Origin: Arthrobacter sp. SLBN-83
GTDB lineage: Bacteria; Actinomycetota; Actinomycetes; Actinomycetales; Micrococcaceae
DNA: 64,000 bases
Reading direction: 5' to 3'
NCBI RefSeq assembly: GCF_006715285.1
Contig: NZ_VFMX01000001.1
Location: 1,240,001 to 1,304,000, forward strand
Shown: positions 42,236 through 51,259 of the stretch, in pieces
Layout: the number at the start of each line of letters is the position of its first letter
Position numbering within the stretch: position 1 is the stretch's first letter
Translations under genes and position numbers: made by a program
The notes under the pieces: model-generated
The model's input: only the letters and a program-made list of their open reading frames with translations
Told to the model about the DNA's origin: nothing
Databases searched by the model: none

Positions 42236-42288
42236 AACGTCGGAGCTGACGCCCCGTACCTCGACAGCAAATTCACAATGGAGAAGCA

Positions 42289-43617
42289 ATGAAGCAACCC
42301 CAGACCTCACGGCGCAATTTCCTCGCCCTCGCTGCCCTTACTCCCTTTGCCGTTGCGGCAACCTCTGCCTGCGGCACGTCAGGTCCGGGTGCCTCCAGCG
42401 GCAATGGTGGCGCCAGCATGTGGTTCCTGTCCGGTGAGCCGAACCAGACCAACATGCAGAAGGCTGTCGATGCCTTCAACCAGGCAAACCCGGACAACAA
42501 GATCGCGATCACGTTCTTCCAGAACGACGCCTACAAGACCAAGATCAAGACCGCGATCGGCGCGAACCAGGCACCCACCATCATCTACAACTGGGGCGGC
42601 GGCACGCTGAAGACCTACGCCGAGGCAAACCAGGTTGAAGACCTCACCAGCTGGCTGGATCAGAACCCGGACCTGAAGAAGAAGTTCTTCCCGTCCACCT
42701 TCAGCGCCGCCACGGTCAACGGCAAGATCTACGCCCTGCCCAACATGTACGTCGGTCCGATCGTCCTGTTCTACAACAAGGAACTCTTCCAGAAGGCCGG
42801 CGTCCAGCCGCCCAAGACCTGGGACGACGTCATGTCGCTGGTCAAGACGTTCAATGGCATGGGGGTGGCACCCTTCTCCCTGGGCGGCCAGTCGCGCTGG
42901 ACCTCCATGATGTGGCTCGAATACCTGTTGGACCGCATCGGCGGACCCGACGTGTTCAAGGCAATCTTTGAAGGCAAGCCCAACGCCTGGATGGACCCGG
43001 CCGTCATCGAGACCGGCACCAAGATCCAGGAACTGGTCTCGGCTGATGGCTTCATCAAGGGCTTCTCCTCCATCACGGCCGACTCGAACGCAGACCAGGC
43101 CCTGCTGTACACCGGCAAGGCCGCCATGATGCTGCATGGTTCCTGGACGTATGGCCCGATGAAGAAGGACGGCAAGAACTTCGTCCAGGACGGGAAGCTG
43201 GGCTTTGTGCAGTTCCCCACCATTCCCGGTGGCAAGGGCGACCCCAAGAACGGGGTGGGCAACCCGGCGAACTACCAGTCCATCTCCGCCAAGGCCAGCG
43301 ACAAGGAAAAGGAGTCCGCCAAGAAGTTCCTCAAGGACGGGATCATGACCGACACCATGATCGACGCCTACATCAACTCCGGCTCCGTTCCCATTGTCAA
43401 CGGCATCGAAAGCAAGCTGAACACCTCCCCGGACAAGGATTTCCTCAACTTCGTCTACGACCTTGCAAAGAACGCCCCCAGCTTCCAGCAGTCCTGGGAC
43501 CAGGCGCTGAGCCCAACCGCAGCCGAGGCGCTGCTGAACAACATCGACCAGCTGTTCCTGAAGTCGATCACGCCGCAGCAGTTCGCCGAGAACATGAACG
43601 GCACCCTCGGGAAATGA
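42289..43617 (+). CDS. Sugar ABC transporter substrate-binding lipoprotein
   Basis: A 442-residue protein from ATG 42289 with GGAGAAGC upstream. The N-terminus SRRNFLALAALTPFAVAATSAC combines a twin-arginine motif with a lipobox-like Cys, so it is probably exported and lipidated. The mature part is a family 1 extracellular solute-binding protein (MWFLSGEPNQTNMQKAVDAFNQANPDNKIAITFF, GKIYALPNMYVGPIVLFYNKELFQKAGVQPPKTWDD). These bind oligosaccharides or glycosides. It is the first gene of a seven-gene rightward operon. Confidence 0.93.
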   Translation: MKQPQTSRRNFLALAALTPFAVAATSACGTSGPGASSGNGGASMWFLSGEPNQTNMQKAVDAFNQANPDNKIAITFFQNDAYKTKIKTAIGANQAPTIIYNWGGGTLKTYAEANQVEDLTSWLDQNPDLKKKFFPSTFSAATVNGKIYALPNMYVGPIVLFYNKELFQKAGVQPPKTWDDVMSLVKTFNGMGVAPFSLGGQSRWTSMMWLEYLLDRIGGPDVFKAIFEGKPNAWMDPAVIETGTKIQELVSADGFIKGFSSITADSNADQALLYTGKAAMMLHGSWTYGPMKKDGKNFVQDGKLGFVQFPTIPGGKGDPKNGVGNPANYQSISAKASDKEKESAKKFLKDGIMTDTMIDAYINSGSVPIVNGIESKLNTSPDKDFLNFVYDLAKNAPSFQQSWDQALSPTAAEALLNNIDQLFLKSITPQQFAENMNGTLGK

Positions 43618-44549
43618 GTAACGCCGTCTCCACCGCCCCGGGGCCCACCGCCGGAGTCAGGAATTCGAAGCAGACCGAACAACGCAAGGCCGCACTGGCC
43701 TGGCTGACCATTCCTGCACTGTTCTTCTTCCTGGTGTTCGCCGTCATCCCGCTGGCGGGTGTGCTTATCCTTAGCTTCACCAGCTGGGACGGCATCGGTG
43801 CCATTGGGGCGGCGGGACTGGACAACTGGTTCTCCGTGTTGGCAGATCCGGGGCTGTACAACGCCCTGGGCCTGACCTTCCTGATCATGATCGTCTCCTG
43901 GCTGGTCCAGACACCCATCAGCCTCCTGCTCGGCGTCTTCACCGCGGGAAGCCAGCGCTACCGTGCGGTCCTGGCGGTGCTGTACTTCCTGCCGCTGCTG
44001 TTGTCTTCCGCCGCCGTCGCCATCGCTTTCAAGGCCCTGCTGGACCCCAACTTCGGCCTGGCAACCGGCCTGGGCCTGCCGTTCCTTGCCCAGGACTGGC
44101 TGGGTGTCCCGCACCTGGCGCTCAGCCTTGTCATCTTTGTCATCGCCTGGCAGTTCGTGCCGTTCCACACGCTCATCTACCAAGGCGGGGTGCGGCAGAT
44201 CCCCAAGTCCCTGTACGAGGCGGCCCAGATCGACGGCGCCGGGACCATCAAGCAGTTCTTCCACATCACCCTTCCGCAGTTGAAGTACACGATCATCACC
44301 TCGTCCACCCTGATGGTGGTGGGTTCGCTGACCTACTTCGACCTGATCTTCGTCCTCACCGGCGGCGGACCGGGAAACTCCACCCGGATCCTGGCCCTGG
44401 ACATGTACCTCCGGGGCTTCCGGGCCAACCTGATGGGCCCGGCCAGCGTCATCGCCGTCATTCTCGTCATCATCGGCCTTGCACTCGCCTTGTTCCTCCA
44501 GCGCCTTGGAGGCAAGGACAAGCAGGGCAGCCAATTGGAAGGTTTGTAG
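43614..44549 (+). CDS. Sugar ABC transporter permease 1 (MalF/UgpA type)
   Basis: A 311-residue protein starting in a four-base ATGA overlap with the binding-protein gene. Six membrane segments are visible. The EAA motif YEAAQIDGAGTIKQFFHITLPQLKYTII lies near residue 205, the contact point for the ATPase. It forms the channel with the next gene's product. No ATPase gene is present in the operon. Confidence 0.93.
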   Translation: MSNAVSTAPGPTAGVRNSKQTEQRKAALAWLTIPALFFFLVFAVIPLAGVLILSFTSWDGIGAIGAAGLDNWFSVLADPGLYNALGLTFLIMIVSWLVQTPISLLLGVFTAGSQRYRAVLAVLYFLPLLLSSAAVAIAFKALLDPNFGLATGLGLPFLAQDWLGVPHLALSLVIFVIAWQFVPFHTLIYQGGVRQIPKSLYEAAQIDGAGTIKQFFHITLPQLKYTIITSSTLMVVGSLTYFDLIFVLTGGGPGNSTRILALDMYLRGFRANLMGPASVIAVILVIIGLALALFLQRLGGKDKQGSQLEGL

Positions 44550-44550
44550 G

Positions 44551-45456
44551 GTGAGTACCGTCCTGAAAAGCAATACCCAGGAGGCCCGCACCGGATCGGT
44601 TGGCGGCTCGGCAGCCGCCAACCGGGGACTCGGCACAAGGCTTCGGCGACTGAACATCCCCGGCGGCCTGGGCGGCTGGATCTGGCTGGCCGTCATCATC
44701 CTGCCGGTCTACTACGTGGTGGTCACCAGCCTCAAGACGCAGGCCGGCTACTTCGGCCAGAATCCGCTGTCCCTGCCCACCGAACCCACCCTCGAGAACT
44801 ATCAGTCTGTCCTCGAGGCGGATTTCGCCCAGTACTTCCTGAACAGCGCCATCGTCACGCTCGGTTCCGTGATTCCGACGGTGCTGATCTCGTTCATGGC
44901 ATCATTTGCCATCGTCCGCGGCGGCGGCAGGTTCCTCAAGCTGGTCAACGGCATGTTCCTGATGGGACTGGCCATCCCGCTGCAGGCCACCATCATCCCC
45001 ATCTACCTGATGATCATCCGGCTGAACCTCTATGACAGCCTGCTGGCACTGATGCTGCCGTCCATTGCCTTCGCCATCCCGCTGACGGTGCTGATCCTGT
45101 CCAACTTCATCCGCGACGTCCCAAACGAGCTGTTTGAGTCCATGCGGCTGGACGGCTGCAGCGAGTGGCAGACCATGTGGCGGTTGGCCCTGCCCCTGAC
45201 CCGGCCGGCCATCGTGACGGTTGCCATCTACAACGGGCTGCATGTCTGGAACGGATTCCTGCTTCCGCTGGTGCTGACCCAGAGCCCCAGCCTGCGCGTC
45301 CTGCCCCTGGGCCTGTGGACCTTCCAAGGCGAATTCAGCGTCAACATCCCTGCCGTTCTCGCTTCGGTGGTGCTCAGCACCCTGCCCATCCTGGTGCTGT
45401 ACGTCATCGGCCGGCGCCAGCTGCTGGCAGGCCTGACAGCCGGCTTCAGCAAGTAA
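44551..45456 (+). CDS. Sugar ABC transporter permease 2 (MalG/UgpE type)
   Basis: A 301-residue protein from GTG 44551, with GGAAGG 8 bases upstream and one base after the previous stop. Six membrane segments, the segment YFLNSAIVTLGSVIPTVLISFMASFAIVR and the EAA loop FESMRLDGCSEWQTMWRLALPLTRPAIVTVAIYN define the second carbohydrate permease subunit. It works with permease 1 and a shared MsiK-type ATPase presumably encoded elsewhere. Confidence 0.93.
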   Translation: MSTVLKSNTQEARTGSVGGSAAANRGLGTRLRRLNIPGGLGGWIWLAVIILPVYYVVVTSLKTQAGYFGQNPLSLPTEPTLENYQSVLEADFAQYFLNSAIVTLGSVIPTVLISFMASFAIVRGGGRFLKLVNGMFLMGLAIPLQATIIPIYLMIIRLNLYDSLLALMLPSIAFAIPLTVLILSNFIRDVPNELFESMRLDGCSEWQTMWRLALPLTRPAIVTVAIYNGLHVWNGFLLPLVLTQSPSLRVLPLGLWTFQGEFSVNIPAVLASVVLSTLPILVLYVIGRRQLLAGLTAGFSK

Positions 45457-45486
45457 ACGCCAAGGCTTACAGAGAGGACTTTCAAC

Positions 45487-46677
45487 ATGACCACCCCAAA
45501 GCCCTTACGGGTCGGCATGGTGGGTTACGCCTTCATGGGTGCAGCCCACTCCCACGCCTGGCGGACCGCACCCCGGTTCTTCGACCTGCCGCTGCAGCCA
45601 CAGCTCACCGCGGTGGCCGGCAGGAACGCCGACGGCGTCCGTGCCGCGGCGGACAAGCTCGGCTGGGACTCGGTTGAGACTGACTGGCGCCGCCTGATCG
45701 AGCGCGATGACATCGACCTTATCGACATCTGCACGCCCGGAAACACCCACGCCGAGATTGCCATCGCCGCCCTTGAGGCCGGCAAACACGTATTGTGCGA
45801 GAAGCCGCTGGCCAACTCTGTGGAGGAGGCCGAACGGATGACGCTCGCGGCGGAGACGGCCGCAAAGAACGGCGTCTTCTCCATGTGTGGCTTCAGCTAC
45901 CGCCGCACCCCTGCGCTGGCACTGGCCAAGCGGTTCGTGGAACAGGGCAGGCTCGGCGAGATCCGCCACATCCGCGCCCAGTACCTGCAGGACTGGCTCT
46001 CCGACGCCAACGCCCCCATGACCTGGCGCCTGGACAAGAGCAAGTCAGGTTCCGGCTCCCTGGGTGACATCGGAGCGCACAGCATCGACGCCGCGCAGTG
46101 GGTCACGGGCCTGAACATCAGCGGGGTTTCGGCCATGCTGGAAACCTTCGTCCGGGAACGCCCGCTGGCCGGCGACCTGGTGGGACTCGGCGGGCACGGC
46201 GACCTCAGCAGCGATGCCCCACGCGGGGAGGTCACCGTTGATGATGCGGCCATTTTCAGCGCAAAGTTCGACGGCGGCACGTCCGCAGGTGCCATCGGCG
46301 TCTTTGAAGCCACGCGCTACGCCCTGGGCCGGAAGAACGCCATGCGCCTGGAGGTCAACGGGACCAAGGGTTCCCTCGCCTTCGACTTCGAGGAAATGAA
46401 CGTCCTGTCCTTCTACGACGCGGCAGAATCCCCCGACGCAGGCTTCCGCCGGATCTTCGTCACCGAACCCGAGCATCCCTACGTGGGGAACTGGTGGCCC
46501 ACCGGCCACGGCCTGGGGTACGAACACGGCTTCACCCACCAGGTGGTGGACCTCGTCACCGCCATCGGTGAAGGCCGCCAGCCGGAACCGTCATTCGGGG
46601 ACGCCCTCCAGGTGCAGCGGGTCCTGGCCGCCGTGGAGTCCAGCGCCGCGAATTCCAGCCAGTGGCAAAAAGTCTGA
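45487..46677 (+). CDS. Gfo/Idh/MocA family oxidoreductase (first of two in operon)
   Basis: A 396-residue protein from ATG 45487 with AGAGAGGAC upstream. The Rossmann motif [52 protein letters not shown] with the EKP catalytic-type motif, and [21 protein letters not shown] are clear. Such enzymes use NAD(P) to oxidise sugar hydroxyls, often at C3. In this operon it probably acts on the imported glycoside together with the second family member and the isomerase-like protein. Confidence 0.93.
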   Translation: MTTPKPLRVGMVGYAFMGAAHSHAWRTAPRFFDLPLQPQLTAVAGRNADGVRAAADKLGWDSVETDWRRLIERDDIDLIDICTPGNTHAEIAIAALEAGKHVLCEKPLANSVEEAERMTLAAETAAKNGVFSMCGFSYRRTPALALAKRFVEQGRLGEIRHIRAQYLQDWLSDANAPMTWRLDKSKSGSGSLGDIGAHSIDAAQWVTGLNISGVSAMLETFVRERPLAGDLVGLGGHGDLSSDAPRGEVTVDDAAIFSAKFDGGTSAGAIGVFEATRYALGRKNAMRLEVNGTKGSLAFDFEEMNVLSFYDAAESPDAGFRRIFVTEPEHPYVGNWWPTGHGLGYEHGFTHQVVDLVTAIGEGRQPEPSFGDALQVQRVLAAVESSAANSSQWQKV

Positions 46678-46711
46678 GCACCGTACGGCTTCGATCAATC
46701 TAGGAACGCAC

Positions 46712-47716
46712 ATGACACGACCAATCACGCTTTTCACCGGCCAGTGGGCCGACCTGCCCTTCGAGGAGGTGGCCCGGCTCGCCGGCGAGTGGGGCTTCGA
46801 CGGCCTGGAGATCGCCTGCTGGGGAGACCACCTTGACCCACGCCGGGCCGCCGAGGACGACAACTACCTCCAGGGCCGCCTGGACATCCTCGAAAAGAAC
46901 AACCTCAAGGTGTTCGCCATCGCCAACCACCTGACCGGCCAGGCCGTGTGCGACGACCCCATCGACGAGCGCCACCGGGACATTCTGTCAGCGGAGACCT
47001 GGGGCGACGGCGAGCCCGAAGGGGTACGCGGCCGGGCAGCGGAGGCCATGAAGGACACCGCGCGGGCAGCTGCCCGCCTCGGGGTGAAGACCGTAACAGG
47101 TTTCACCGGGTCCTCCATCTGGAAGGCAGTGGCCATGTTCCCGCCGGCCTCGCAGGCAATGATCGATGCGGGCTACCAGGACTTCGCCGACCGCTGGAAC
47201 CCCATCCTCGATGTCTTCGAGGAGGAGGGCGTCCGGTTCGCCCTGGAAGTCCACCCGTCCGAAATCGCCTACGACTACTGGACAGCCAAGCGCACGCTCG
47301 AAGCCATCGGGCACCGCGAGAGCTTCGGCCTGAACTTCGATCCCTCCCACTTCATCTGGCAGGACCTGGACCCCGTGATGTTCTTGCAGGACTTCGCGGA
47401 CAAAATCTTCCACGTCCACGTCAAGGAATCCGTCCGCCAGCTCGACGGCCGCAACGGCCGCCTGGGCTCGCACCTCGCCTGGGCGGACCCCCGGCGCGGC
47501 TGGGACTTCGTCACGGCAGGGCATGGCGATGTCCAGTGGAACCGGATCTTCCGTACCCTGAACGCCATTGGCTACGAAGGGCCTACCAGCATCGAATGGG
47601 AGGACGCCGGCATGGACCGCCTGATCGGCGCCCCGCAGGCGCTGGCCATGGTCCAGGAACTGGCCCGGATCGCCCCGCCGGCAGCTGCCTTCGACGCCGC
47701 CTTCGCCAGCCGCTGA
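46712..47716 (+). CDS. Sugar phosphate isomerase/epimerase-like TIM-barrel protein
   Basis: A 334-residue protein from ATG 46712 with AGGAA upstream. It has the AP-endonuclease-2/xylose-isomerase-like barrel: [49 protein letters not shown] with a metal-ligand Glu/His, [35 protein letters not shown], and [13 protein letters not shown] with the last Glu. Some relatives catalyse cleavage of 3-keto-glycosides rather than isomerisation. Its place between two Gfo/Idh enzymes makes that a plausible role here. Confidence 0.9.
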   Translation: MTRPITLFTGQWADLPFEEVARLAGEWGFDGLEIACWGDHLDPRRAAEDDNYLQGRLDILEKNNLKVFAIANHLTGQAVCDDPIDERHRDILSAETWGDGEPEGVRGRAAEAMKDTARAAARLGVKTVTGFTGSSIWKAVAMFPPASQAMIDAGYQDFADRWNPILDVFEEEGVRFALEVHPSEIAYDYWTAKRTLEAIGHRESFGLNFDPSHFIWQDLDPVMFLQDFADKIFHVHVKESVRQLDGRNGRLGSHLAWADPRRGWDFVTAGHGDVQWNRIFRTLNAIGYEGPTSIEWEDAGMDRLIGAPQALAMVQELARIAPPAAAFDAAFASR

Positions 47717-47764
47717 CCCCTCGCCTTGCCGGTACACGCCGGCAGCCAAACAAAGGAAACTTCA

Positions 47765-48463
47765 ATGACAGATCGCAAGAACGCGCTGGTCGTCCGTGGC
47801 GGCTGGGACGGCCACCAGCCCTACGAGGCCACCGAGCTCTTCATTCCCTACCTCAAGGACAACGGCTATGACGTCCGGGTGGAGGAATCCCCCAAGGTCT
47901 ATGCCGACGCCGAATACATGGCCGGGGTTGACCTGATCATGCAGTGCATGACCATGAGCACCATCGAGAAGGACGAATTTGCCGGACTGCGGGCGGCCGT
48001 GGAGAACGGCACCGGCCTGGCCGGCTGGCACGGCGGAATCGCCGATTCGTACCGGAACACCTCCGACTACCTGCACCTGATCGGGGGCCAGTTCGCCTGC
48101 CACCCCGGAAAGCACCCGGACGAGTGCATCGGCGAACAGTCGGACAACTACGTTCCCTACACAGTGAACATGCTGCCCGAAGCCGCGGAACACCCCATCA
48201 CCAAGGGCATCAAGGACTTCGACCTGGTCACCGAACAGTACTGGGTCCTCGCAGATGACTACATCGATGTCCTGGCCACCACCACGCAGAAAGTCCGCGA
48301 GTGGGATCCCTGGCACCGCGAAGTGACCTCCCCTGCCATCTGGACGCGCCAGTGGGGCAAGGGCCGGATCTTTGTCTGCACGCCCGGCCACCGCGTGGAA
48401 ATCCTGCAGGACCAGAACGTACGCACCATCATCGAAAGGGGCCTGTTGTGGGCAAGCCGTTAA
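47765..48463 (+). CDS. ThuA domain protein
   Basis: A 232-residue protein from ATG 47765 with AAAGGAAAC upstream. It has the glutamine-amidotransferase-like ThuA fold: NALVVRGGWDGHQPYEATELFIPYLKDNGYDVRVEE, GTGLAGWHGGIADSYRNTSDYLHLIGGQFACHPGK, EHPITKGIKDFDLVTEQYWVLADD and GKGRIFVCTPGH. In rhizobia thuA/thuB are needed for trehalose utilisation through 3-ketotrehalose; the enzymatic step of ThuA is not firmly settled. It overlaps the next Gfo/Idh gene by 16 bases. Confidence 0.9.
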   Translation: MTDRKNALVVRGGWDGHQPYEATELFIPYLKDNGYDVRVEESPKVYADAEYMAGVDLIMQCMTMSTIEKDEFAGLRAAVENGTGLAGWHGGIADSYRNTSDYLHLIGGQFACHPGKHPDECIGEQSDNYVPYTVNMLPEAAEHPITKGIKDFDLVTEQYWVLADDYIDVLATTTQKVREWDPWHREVTSPAIWTRQWGKGRIFVCTPGHRVEILQDQNVRTIIERGLLWASR

Positions 48464-49563
48464 ACGTCGGAATCATTGGCTGTGGAGCCATCATCGCCCA
48501 GTACCTCACCAACTTCCGGCGGCTGGACCAGGTCCGTCTGGTAGCCGTGGCGGACCTGGATCCTGCACGGGCCCAGGCGGTGGCGGATGATTACGCCGGC
48601 GTCCGCGCCGTCTCCGTGGAGGAACTGCTCGCCGCTGACGACGTCGACCTGGTCCTGAACCTGACCATCCCCGCCGCGCACGCCGACGTTGCACTGAAGG
48701 CGATCGAGGCCGGCAAGAGCGTCTACGGCGAAAAGCCGCTGGCGGCCACCACTGAAGAGGCACGCAAGGTGCTGGACGCGGCACGCCAGGCAGGCGTCGT
48801 CGTCGGCTGTGCCCCTGACACTGTGCTGGGCACCGGGATCCAGACCGCCCGCAAAGCCATTGACGACGGCCTCATCGGCGCCCCCATCTCGGCATCGGCC
48901 ACCATGGTGACCCCGGGCCACGAGCGCTGGCACCCCAACCCGGACTTCTACTACCAGCCGGGCGGCGGTCCGCTCCTGGACATGGGTCCCTACTATGTCA
49001 CCGCCCTGGTGACGCTGCTGGGTCCCGTGGTGTCTGTGCTCGGCGCGGCCAGCCATACCCGCAACGAGCGGACCATCGGCTCAGGACCGCGCCAGGGTGA
49101 AAAGGTTCCCGTAACCATCGATTCCCACGTGACGGGCATCCTTGTACATGCCTCCGGGGCACTTTCCACCCTTTTCATGAGCTTCGACGCGGTGAAGTCC
49201 AAGTCGCCGAACATCGAGATCCACGGCGAGCGCGGCTCCCTGGTGGTGCCGGACCCCAACCACTTCGACGGCGACGTCCAGCTGTTCTCCCTGGGCGCCG
49301 AGGACTGGGAAACCCTCCCCGCCTCGGCAGGATATGTCGACGCCGGGCGCGGGTTTGGCATCGCGGATCTCGCTTCCACCCCGCAGGGCAAGGAACCCCG
49401 CGCGGGCGGGGCCCTGGCCTACCACGCCCTGGAGGTCATGGAATCTGTCCTCAAGGCCGCTCACAGCGGCATGACGGTCAGCATCCAGAGCACTGTGGAG
49501 CGGCCGGAAAGCGTGGCACTGACCGTCCTCGCCGAACAGGCAGACGCCCTCCAGTCCAAGTAG
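48448..49563 (+). CDS. Gfo/Idh/MocA family oxidoreductase (second in operon)
   Basis: About 371 residues from GTG 48448, with AAAGGGG 7 bases upstream and inside the end of the ThuA gene. The Rossmann motif VGIIGCGAIIAQYLTNFRRLDQVRLVAVADLD, AIEAGKSVYGEKPLAATTEEARKVLDAA with the EKP motif, and GGGPLLDMGPYYVTALVTLLG are clear. It is the ThuB-like partner of ThuA and probably a sugar dehydrogenase with a different specificity from the first oxidoreductase. Last gene of the operon; a long hairpin follows. Confidence 0.92.
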   Translation: MGKPLNVGIIGCGAIIAQYLTNFRRLDQVRLVAVADLDPARAQAVADDYAGVRAVSVEELLAADDVDLVLNLTIPAAHADVALKAIEAGKSVYGEKPLAATTEEARKVLDAARQAGVVVGCAPDTVLGTGIQTARKAIDDGLIGAPISASATMVTPGHERWHPNPDFYYQPGGGPLLDMGPYYVTALVTLLGPVVSVLGAASHTRNERTIGSGPRQGEKVPVTIDSHVTGILVHASGALSTLFMSFDAVKSKSPNIEIHGERGSLVVPDPNHFDGDVQLFSLGAEDWETLPASAGYVDAGRGFGIADLASTPQGKEPRAGGALAYHALEVMESVLKAAHSGMTVSIQSTVERPESVALTVLAEQADALQSK

Positions 49564-49569
49564 CCACCC

Positions 49570-49631
49570 GGAACCGCGCCGCCCGCCGCAGCGGAGCTAG
49601 TGCAGCTCGTCGCTGCGGGCGGCGCGGTTCC
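49570..49631 (+). terminator. Long hairpin terminating the sugar operon
   Basis: GGAACCGCGCCGCC (49570-49583) pairs with GGCGGCGCGGTTCC (49618-49631), extended inward by CGCAGCG/CGCTGCG after a 3-base bulge. The right arm lies within the 3' end of the convergent diguanylate cyclase gene. No T-run follows. Confidence 0.55.
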
Positions 49632-50748
49632 TCCCCAAGGACTTGGCCCTGTAAAGGGCCGCATCCGCTGCGGCGATGAGGCGTTCCACGTCGGAGGTCC
49701 GGCCGTCATAGGTCGATATGCCATAACTGACGGTGGGCATCTCCATGCCGTCCGGTGCTGCGGCGCCTGCCAGGCGACTGCTGATTTCCTCCGCAATCGT
49801 CTCGGCCCGTTCAGCGCTGGCCCCAGGGACCAGGATCACGAACTCTTCCCCGCCGTACCTGCCGGCCAGGTCGGTGGAGCGGACGGTGGCAACGCAGGCA
49901 TCGGCGAAGGCTTGAAGCGCCAGGTCGCCGGCGGCGTGGCCGTGGGTATCGTTGACCACTTTGAAATGGTCAAGGTCGGCCAGGATCAGCGCGCCGGAGC
50001 CCCCGGTGATGGTCCGGTCAGCCAGCTGTTCGGCAGCGAGGTCCAGGAAGGCCTTGCGGTTCAGCAGTCCGGTGAGGTCGTCCCGGCTGGCAACCACCCG
50101 CAGGGCCCGGGTCTGCTGTTCGGTGCTCAACCCGGCCATGCTGAATGACACCACCACCAACAGCACCATGGTCACCATGGTGGTTACGGCCGATCCAAAA
50201 ACGGTAACGAAAACCGGACTGTCCGGGCCCTCTACCAGGAACGCCAGCCAGCGGAAGAAATAGTAAGCGGACAGCCCGCCTGCAGCCACCGCCATGGGGA
50301 TGCGCACCCGCGAATAGCCAGGTTCAAGCCGCCACAGCTCACGCGACGCGAGCCCGACGGTCAGGCTCATCGCGGCGAGGAAAACGGGACCGCCGGACCA
50401 GGTGTTGGTCGCCGGGTGGTCCAGCAGGGACGCCACCAGGGTGGCAAGGGGGATTCCGGTAAAGGCCCACTTGGGTGGTTGCACGGTCCGCAGCGAGCGC
50501 GCTCCCGCCCACACAGCAACCCCGCCGTGCACCAGTAGCGTATTGCCCAGCGGGTTGGCCCACCACTGGTGCGGCGTGCCGTCCAGCAGGAAGCAGCCGG
50601 ATCCGGAAAGGAAGAACAGCAAGGCCCCGCACCACCACGCACTGTACGGCGAGCGCGTCACCCGGAAGGCGGAAAAGTAGAAGAGGACCACCAGCACCAG
50701 GGCCATCAGGCCAAAAGCGATGCGCAGGGTCACCGTATCCAGAACCAT
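49597..50748 (-). CDS. Diguanylate cyclase (GGDEF domain) with membrane sensor region
   Basis: About 383 residues from ATG 50748; ATG 50799 is also open. Roughly seven hydrophobic segments fill residues 1-210, followed by a GGDEF domain: RVVASRDDLTGLLNRKAFL, LILADLDHFKVVNDTHGHAAGD, and the active-site GRYGGEEFVILVPG near residue 300 (GGEEF, catalytically competent). It makes cyclic di-GMP from GTP at the membrane. No upstream RxxD inhibitory site is obvious. It is convergent with the sugar operon and unrelated to it by context. Confidence 0.92.
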   Translation of the reverse strand: MVLDTVTLRIAFGLMALVLVVLFYFSAFRVTRSPYSAWWCGALLFFLSGSGCFLLDGTPHQWWANPLGNTLLVHGGVAVWAGARSLRTVQPPKWAFTGIPLATLVASLLDHPATNTWSGGPVFLAAMSLTVGLASRELWRLEPGYSRVRIPMAVAAGGLSAYYFFRWLAFLVEGPDSPVFVTVFGSAVTTMVTMVLLVVVSFSMAGLSTEQQTRALRVVASRDDLTGLLNRKAFLDLAAEQLADRTITGGSGALILADLDHFKVVNDTHGHAAGDLALQAFADACVATVRSTDLAGRYGGEEFVILVPGASAERAETIAEEISSRLAGAAAPDGMEMPTVSYGISTYDGRTSDVERLIAAADAALYRAKSLGRNRAARSDELH

Positions 50749-50894
50749 GTGCCAGGAGTCCCCCCAAAAGCCCGAATGCTGCCCACGCCAGTATCGCATC
50801 CACCCACATGACGCAAAGTATCCCTACCCCGGATGGGTGCCAGCCAAACTCGCCTAGGGTGGGAGGTTAACCGTTCAAACAAGGAAGGCCGGCA

Positions 50895-51131
50895 ATGCTT
50901 CTCCTCTTCGGGTTCAAGACCGTGCTCAAGGCGCTGCCGGGCAGGACGGCAACGTGCCCGCACTGCGGCGCGTTCATCCACCACCTACTTGAGGAACAGG
51001 CCACCAAGTTCACCCTGTTCTTCATCCCGGTGCTCACGGTGTCCCGGAAGTTCCGGATCACCTGCACCAATTGCGGCTACGTTTCGTCCATCAGCGGACG
51101 GCAGAAACGGGCCCTGGAGTTGCGCCGGTAA
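50895..51131 (+). CDS. Small zinc-ribbon protein
   Basis: A 78-residue protein from ATG 50895 with AAGGAAGG upstream. Two CxxC knuckles, ATCPHCGAF near residue 21 and ITCTNCGYV near 57, frame a hydrophobic central segment KFTLFFIPVLTV, so it may be a membrane-associated zinc ribbon. Related short zinc-ribbon proteins are widespread and of unknown function. It precedes the CorC-family pair by 128 bases. Confidence 0.85.
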   Translation: MLLLFGFKTVLKALPGRTATCPHCGAFIHHLLEEQATKFTLFFIPVLTVSRKFRITCTNCGYVSSISGRQKRALELRR

Positions 51132-51259
51132 GCGGCGCTTCCGGAACTTCTCCCCCGGCCGGGGAGTTGAACCGGACATGGACGACCCTCCTTCACACAT
51201 GCCCTGGCCCCTCTGCCACCTGACCGGAACACCGGCCACCACAGGAGAGGGGCGCCCCA

